Below the pieces are notes generated by a model. The model was not told where the DNA came from. It ran no database searches and saw only the letters and a list, made by a program, of their open reading frames with translations. The translations under genes were made by a program, and so were the position numbers. A stretch of 64,000 nt of DNA from Chionomys nivalis (taxonomy: Eukaryota; Chordata; Mammalia; Rodentia; Cricetidae). This document shows, piece after piece, positions 58,112 to 64,000 of this stretch. Numbering within the stretch: position 1 is the stretch's first letter; each line of letters starts with the position of its first letter. The DNA lies in assembly GCF_950005125.1 (NCBI RefSeq), contig NC_080091.1, positions 2,472,501 through 2,536,500 on the forward strand, read 5' to 3'.

Positions 58112-60684
58112 CCTCAAACATTTTTAAATTTTTATTTTTCCAATCAATTATTTACACTTCCTTCCCTCTTCCCAATCCCCTCCTGCTCCCCCACACCCCT
58201 TCCTCCCTCTCCCGCCCTGCTTGAGAGAAGGCCAGGAATTCTGCCCTGTGGGAAGTCCAAGGCCTAGGGAGCTGTGCATCCATATAGACTAGGGTCCCAA
58301 AAAGCCAGAACATGCCATAAAAACAAGTCCCAGTGCCTTTATCAATGGCTTTTTAGTCAACCCCCATTGTCAGCCACAATAAAAGAGTCTGGTTTGATTA
58401 CATGCTCATTCAGACCCGGTTCAGCTGGATTTGGTGTGCTGCCATTAGAAGAAGCACACTGCCTCAGTTGTTAGACCAACCCCTAGCGGTCCTGACTTCT
58501 TTGCTCATTTTCTCCCTCCTTCTGCCTTTCAACTGGACCTTGGGAGCTAAGTCTGTTGCTCTGATGAGGGTTTCTGTCTCTGTCTCCATCTGTTGCCATG
58601 CTGTACAAATATTCTATGGTTATATTTGAGATCATCAGTGTGATAGTGGGGCAAGGACAGTTCAGGTCCCTCTCCTCTGCTGTCCAAGGACCTAGGTGGA
58701 GACATCCCATGGACACCTGGGATCCCCTCTAGAGCCAAGTCACTTGCCAACCCTAAAATGGATCCCTTACTGTAGGTATCTTCTTCCCTGCTCCTATATC
58801 CACGCTTCTTCCATCCCCAATCTCCCACTCTCCCAAGCTCTTGCCAGTCCTTCCCTCTCCCCTTCTCTTCCCAAACTCACCCCCCCTCCTGCCCTACCCC
58901 CATGCTCACAGCTTTTGCCAGGAAATCTTGTTTGCTTCCAATTCCAGGAGGTCCCATTTATTCACCGTTGCCCTTATTGTCTGTGCTACTGGGGTTATAT
59001 GTAGGAAATGGTTTCCTGTGCCCATGTGTTTCAGTCTACTTCCCACTTTCTCTTCGATCAGCTTCAGTGTGGTCAGATTTATATTGAGGTGTTTAATCCA
59101 TTTGGACTTGAGTTTTGTGCATGGTGATAGATATGGATCTATTTTCATCCTTCTATAGGTTGATAGCCAGTTATGCCAGTACCATTTGTTGAAGACGCTT
59201 TCTTTCTTCCATTGTATATTTTTAGCTTCTTTGTGGAAAATCAGGTGCTCATAAGTTTGTAGGTTAATATCCAGGTCTTCTATTCGATTCCTTTGGTCAA
59301 GTTCTCTGTTTTTATGCCAGTACCAGGCTGTTTTCATTACTGTAGCTCTGTAATAGAGTTTAAAATCGGGGATGGTAATGCCTCCAGAAGTTCCTTTATT
59401 GTATAGAATTATTTTGGGTATCCTGTGTTTTTGTTTTCCATATAAAGTTTATTATTGCTATCTCAAGGTATGTGAAGAATTTTGTTGGGATTTTGATGGG
59501 GATTGCATTGAATTTATAGATTGCCTTTGGTAGGACTGCCATTTTTACTATGTTGATCCTACCCATCCAAGAGCATGGGAGATCCTTCCCTTTTCTGGTG
59601 TCCTCTTCAATTTCTTTTCTCAGTGCCTTAAAGTTGGTGTCAAATATATCTTTCACTTCCTTGGTTAGAGTTACCCCAAGATACTTTGTTATTTGTGGCC
59701 ATCATAAAAGGTGAAGTTTCTCCGATTTCCCTCTCTGCTTCTCCATCCTTTGTGTATAGGAGGGCTACTGATTTTTTGAGCTGATCTTGTAACCTGCCAC
59801 ATCACCGAAGGTATTTATCAGCTGTAGGAGTTCTTTGGTAGAGTTTTTGGGGTCACTAATGTACACTATCGTATCATCTGCAAATAATGAAAGTTTGACT
59901 TCTTCTTTTCCAATTCAAATCCCCTTGATCTCCTTATGTTGTCTTATTGCTATTTCTAAAACTTCAAGCACTATGTTGAAGCGATATGGTGAGAGTGGCC
60001 AGCCTTGTCTTGTTCCTGATTTTAGTGGAATGCTTTTGAGTTTCTCTCCATTTAATTTGATATTAGCTGTTGGCTTGCTATATATTACTTTTATTATATT
60101 TAGGTATGAACCTTGTATCCCTATCTCTCCAAGGCCTTTATCATACAGGGGTGTTGAATTTTGTCAAATGCTTTTTCAGCATCTAATAAAATGATCATAC
60201 GTTTTTTTCTTTCAGTTTATTTATATGATGGAATACATTGATATTTTTATATGTTAAACCAGCCCTGCATCTCTGGGATGATGCCTACTTGATTTTAATG
60301 GATATTTTTTTTGACATGTTGTTGGATTCTGTTTGCCAGAATTTTATTGAGAATTTTTGCATTGATGTTCACGAGTGAGATTGGTTCGTAATTCTCTTTC
60401 TTGGTTGGGTCTTTCTGTGGTTTTGGAATCAGGGTGACTGTCACTTCATAAAAAGAGTTTGGCAATGACTCTTCTGTTTCTATTATGTGAAACACATTAA
60501 AGAGTATAGGTGTCAGCTCTTCTTGGAAGTTCTGATGAAATTCTGCATTAAAACCATCTGGTCCTGGGCTTTTTTTTGGGGGGGGGGAGGTTTTTTATGA
60601 CAGCTTCTATTTCCTCATGAATTATAGGTCTATTTAAATTGTTCTCCTGGTATTGATTTAATTTTGGTAAATGGTATTTATCAT
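58112..60684 (-). mobile_element. Antisense LINE-1 with an internal deletion
   Basis: 3' UTR (58112 to about 58945) joins directly to ORF2 at about 58950 (GGAGGTCCCATTTATTCACC), so the C-terminal part of ORF2 is missing. ORF2 then runs to the linker region near 60684 with broken frames: 58906-59337 (KTAWYWHKNRELDQRNRIED), 59396-59656, 60295-60495 and the 5'-most 60548-60684 (YHLPKLNQYQENNLNRP). An eight-plus G run lies near 60578-60587. The 5' end is truncated at about 60684. Confidence 0.85.
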
Positions 60685-61380
60685 TGTAGAAGCCTAGACA
60701 CTGATTGGATTGAAGGTGGTAGTGGCCAAAATAGATTGGGGCACTGAAAGTAGGACTTGGAATAGATTTGGGAATTTGAAAAGGAAGAAAAATGGAAAAA
60801 TCTTGGAGACTCACCTGATTAGACCATAGGGGGAGAGACGGTGGAAGACTATTTAGGTAGCCACATCAAACACCAGTAAGTAAGTTTCAATGTATGAAAT
60901 ACAAGTATCACATGACTGGAACCCAATAATAAAACATATTTTCTTTTTCTATCATGTCTATACTATACATAACACAACTTTCTATTTTATAGATGAATCA
61001 GAATTTCACACATGATACATACACAACCAAACAAATTTTGAACATTTTAAAATCCTGTGATATTGAATTATTATGGCTTGGAATAAATGAACAAGATCAA
61101 TAGTTTGAGAGTAGACACAGCACTATTTCTCTGAGTATAATATAGTGGCAACATCATTGCATTCACCAAACATGAGTTCCACAATATCATCTGTGCTTAA
61201 GAGCAGAGCAGTGCCAGTGTTTGTCAGTGTTTGTATTTGACATATTTAATTCTTAAATACGCACTACCTGATTTTACAATGGTAAATGAATAATGATGCT
61301 TGAAAACTTATTATTTTGATTTCAATAACATTAACATAACAAATATTCAAACTTACATAATACACAAATAGTCTAAAAGT
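60685..61380. other. Unassigned sequence
   Basis: No gene or repeat recognised; a short tract of unique-looking sequence between LINE-1s. Confidence 0.4.
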
Positions 61381-61655
61381 CTCTGTGAGCACCTATGAGC
61401 TCAGTTTAGTTGGTTCCATAGGCTGTCTTTTGGTACCCTGACACCAATGTGTCCCATAGTCCTTCCTCTCCCTCTTTCTCAGGATTCCATAAACCCCTCC
61501 ATAATATTTTTCTTTGCATGTATGCTTCTGTTTCCATCAATTTCTAGGTTTGGAGTTTCTGATTATTGTTGGAATAGGCATCAGTTTCTCTGGATTTGTG
61601 GGATGTAGAATGGTTCTCTTTTACAGCTAACTCATTTTCATTAAGAAGTTGAGTA
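61381..61655 (-). mobile_element. Possible old LINE-1 3' UTR fragment
   Basis: TGTTTCCATCAATTTCTAGG and GGAATAGGCATCAGTTTCTC resemble reversed Lx-type 3' UTR phrases. Weak. Confidence 0.35.
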
Positions 61656-64000
61656 TTGTTTCTTTTTTTTTCTTGCTGATTTTTTTTATTAATTAATTAA
61701 TTTAATTATTAAAGATTTCTGCCTCTTCCCCGCCACCACCTCCCATTCCCTCCCCCTCCCCCAATCAAGTCTTCCTTCCTCCTCAGCCCAAAGAGTAAGC
61801 AGGTTTCTCTGCCCTGTGGGAGGTCCAAGGACCACCCACCTCCATCCAGGTCTATTAAGGTGAGCATCCAAACTACCTGGGCTCCCACAAAGCCATTACA
61901 TGCAATAGGATCAAGAACCCATTGCCATTGTTCTTCAGTTCTCAGTAGTCCTCATTGTCCATTATGTTCAGCGAGACCGGTTTTGTCCCATGCTTTTTCA
62001 GTCCCCGGCCAGCTGGCCTTGGTGAATTCCCGAGATCATCCCTATTGCCTCAGTGTGTGGGTGCACCCTTCGCCGTCCTGAGTTCCTTGCTCGTGCTCAC
62101 TCTCCTTCTGCTCCTCCGTTGGATCGTGAGACTTCAGTCCAGTGCTCCAATGTTGGTCTCTGTCTCTGTCTTCTTTCATCGCCTGATGAAGGTTAATATT
62201 CAGGGGGATGCTTATATGTTTTTCTTTGGGTTCACCTTCTTATTTAGCTTCTCTAGAGTCACGAATTATAGTCTCAATGTCCTTTATTTATGGCTAGAAA
62301 CCAAATATGAGTGAGTACATCCCATGTTCCTCTTTTTGGGTCTGGCTTACCTCACTCAGGATAGTGTTTTCAATTTCCGTCCATTTGTATGCAAAATTCA
62401 AGAAGTCATTGTTTTTTACTGCTGAGTAGTACTCTAATATGTATATATTCCATACTTTCTTCATCCATTCTTCCATTGAAGGACATCTAGGTTGTTTCCA
62501 GGTTCTGGCAATTACAAACAATGCTGCTATGAACATAGTTGAGCATATACTTTTGTTGTATGTTTGGGCATCTCTTGGGTATATTCCCAATAGTGGTATT
62601 GCTGGGTCAAGAGGTAGGTTGAACCCGACTTTCCTGAGAAACCGCCACACTGCTTTCCAAAGTGGTTGCACAAGTTTGCATTCCCACCAGCAATGGATGA
62701 GAGTGCCCCTTTCTCCACAACCTCTCCAGCAGAGGCTATCATTGGTGTTTTTGATTTTAGCCATTCTGACCGGTGTAAGATGGTATCTTAATGTTGTCTT
62801 GATTTGCATTTCCCTGATTGCTAAGGAAGTTGAGCATGATCTTAAGTGACTTTTGGCCATTTGAACTTCTTCTGTTGAAAAGTCTCTGTTCAGCTCAGTG
62901 CCCCATTTTATAATTGGATTGATTAACCTTTTACGGTCTAATTTCTTGAGTTCTTTGTATATTTTGGATATCAGACCTTTGTCAGTTGCGGGGTTGGTGA
63001 AGATCTTCTCCCAGTCAGTGGGTTGCCTTTCTGTCTTAGTGACAGTGTCCTTTGCTTTACAGAAGCTTCTCAGTCTCAGGAGGTCCCATTTATTCAATGA
63101 TGTCCTTAGTGTTTGTGCTGCTGGGGTTGTACGTAGGAAGTGTTCTCCTGTGCCCATGTGTTGTAGAGTACTTCCCACTTTCTCTTCTATCAGGTTCAGT
63201 GTGTTTGGACTGATATTGAGGTCATTAATCCATTTGGACTTGAGTTTTGTGCATGGTGAAATATATGGATCTATTTTCATTCTTCTACAGATTGACTTCC
63301 AGTTTTGCCAGCACAATTTGTTGAAGATGCTCTCTTTTTTCCATTGTATACTTTTAGCTCCTTTATCGAAAATCAGGTGTTCATAGGTTTGTGGGCTAAA
63401 GTCAGGGTCTTCTATTCTATTCCATTGGTCGACTTCTCTGTTTTTATGCCAGTACCAAGCGGTTTTCAGTACTGTAGCTCTGTAATAGAGTTTGAAGTCA
63501 GGGATGGTAATGCCTCCAGACGATCCTTTATTGTATAAGATTGTTTTGGCTATCCTGGGTTTTTTGTTTTTCCATATAAAGTTGATTATTGTCTTCTCCA
63601 GATCTGTGAAGAATTTTGATGGGATTTTGATGGGGATTGCGTTGAATCTATAGATTGCTTTTGGTAGAATTGCGATTTTTACTATGTTGATCCTCCCAAT
63701 CCAAGAGCAAGGGAGGTCCTTCCATTTTCTCGTGTCCTCTTCAATTTCTTTCTTCAAAGACTTAAAGTTCTTGCCAAATAGATCTTTCACTTCCTTTGTC
63801 AGAGTTACCCCAAGGTATTTTATGCTATTTGTGGCTATCGTGAAAGGTGATGCTTCTCTGATTTCCCTCTCTGCTTCCTTATCCTTAGTGTATAGGAAGG
63901 CAACTGATTTTTTGGAGTTGATTTTGTATCCTGCCACATTACCAAAGGTGTTTATCAGCTGTAGGAGTTCTTTGGTAGAGTTTTTGGGGTCGGTTATGTA
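61656..64000 (-). mobile_element. Young-looking antisense LINE-1, truncated by the window edge
   Basis: T-rich tail (about 61656-61710), 3' UTR (to 62293), then ORF2 on the minus strand up to the window edge. The 3' UTR lacks a roughly 340-bp segment present in the other copies (near 62190-62200). The coding part has no stop or frameshift, unlike every other LINE-1 here. Confidence 0.93.
62294..64000 (-). CDS. LINE-1 ORF2 protein, C-terminal part, open to the window edge
   Basis: ORF2 is the endonuclease/reverse transcriptase that copies LINE-1 RNA into DNA at a nicked target. The visible part is 568 codons ending at a stop at 62294-62296; the frame is open to 64000, so the protein continues off the window and the first methionine-like codon inside (GTG at 63935-63937) is not a start. 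The first visible residues (YITDPKNSTKELLQLINTFG) follow directly on the reverse transcriptase active site, which is outside the window. In order: thumb region (YLGVTLTKEVKDLFGKNFKS), WIGRINIVKIAILPKAIYRF, then the C-terminal domain with the cysteine motif CWRGCGERGTLIHCWWEC and the end EYYSAVKNNDFLNFAYKWTE. All expected blocks are present and undamaged. Confidence 0.9.
   Translation of the reverse strand, partial: YITDPKNSTKELLQLINTFGNVAGYKINSKKSVAFLYTKDKEAEREIREASPFTIATNSIKYLGVTLTKEVKDLFGKNFKSLKKEIEEDTRKWKDLPCSWIGRINIVKIAILPKAIYRFNAIPIKIPSKFFTDLEKTIINFIWKNKKPRIAKTILYNKGSSGGITIPDFKLYYRATVLKTAWYWHKNREVDQWNRIEDPDFSPQTYEHLIFDKGAKSIQWKKESIFNKLCWQNWKSICRRMKIDPYISPCTKLKSKWINDLNISPNTLNLIEEKVGSTLQHMGTGEHFLRTTPAAQTLRTSLNKWDLLRLRSFCKAKDTVTKTERQPTDWEKIFTNPATDKGLISKIYKELKKLDRKRLINPIIKWGTELNRDFSTEEVQMAKSHLRSCSTSLAIREMQIKTTLRYHLTPVRMAKIKNTNDSLCWRGCGERGTLIHCWWECKLVQPLWKAVWRFLRKVGFNLPLDPAIPLLGIYPRDAQTYNKSICSTMFIAALFVIARTWKQPRCPSMEEWMKKVWNIYILEYYSAVKNNDFLNFAYKWTEIENTILSEVSQTQKEEHGMYSLIFGF

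Noticed and set aside
1..64000. tRNA, rRNA or other structured RNA genes
   Set aside because: I found no tRNA-like A-box/B-box pair outside SINEs and no other RNA gene that I recognise.

Overview
This is a stretch of rodent nuclear genome, almost certainly from a cricetid (hamster, vole or deer-mouse group). The evidence is full B1 SINEs with the cricetid-type right half (about 19049-19208 and, reversed, 25889-26050), B2, B3 and B4-type SINEs, and many rodent LINE-1 copies with G-rich 3' UTRs. There are no prokaryotic-style genes or operons. Coding potential is low; most short reading frames are chance frames or lie inside LINE-1.

The only host gene with recognisable introns is a vomeronasal type-2 receptor (V2R) on the + strand, spread over 30108-42731. 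Exon 2 (30108-30399), exon 3 (31658-34432, interrupted), exon 4 (36182-36409, 228 bp) and exon 5 (42608-42731, 124 bp) are visible, with matching phase-0 junctions. It is a pseudogene. A 1.95-kb LINE-1 sits inside exon 3 between perfect 17-bp target-site duplications, one base is missing upstream of it, and the exon 3 splice acceptor reads AT instead of AG. Exon 1 and the large seven-transmembrane exon 6 were not found; exon 6 may lie beyond the window.

The second gene-like object is an intronless, frameshifted retrocopy at about 12287-14165 that resembles C4orf19/PGCKA1, with an ATTAAA signal and a short A tract at its end.

Layout. 1-12 kb: mostly unassigned sequence with a small inverted LINE-1, an LTR-like unit next to a 47/48-bp minisatellite, one reversed B1 and an old LINE-1 3' UTR. 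12-14 kb: the retrocopy. 16-26 kb: a B2, several antisense LINE-1s and B1s. 26-30 kb: SINEs and an AT-rich imperfect tandem array. 30-43 kb: the V2R pseudogene, with LINE-1s in exon 3 and in intron 4. 44-64 kb: a nested LINE-1 graveyard containing one copy with a 5' promoter region of tandem monomers but no 3' end, one fragment without a poly(A) tail, and at the right edge a LINE-1 whose ORF2 is open for 568 visible codons and runs off the window.

The strongest structural signal is in the LINE-1s. Of five copies for which I can read target-site duplications on both sides, four carry a 5' inversion of the twin-priming type. I saw no evidence of a new biological system; the noteworthy content is receptor gene loss by retrotransposition and unusual LINE-1 insertion structures.
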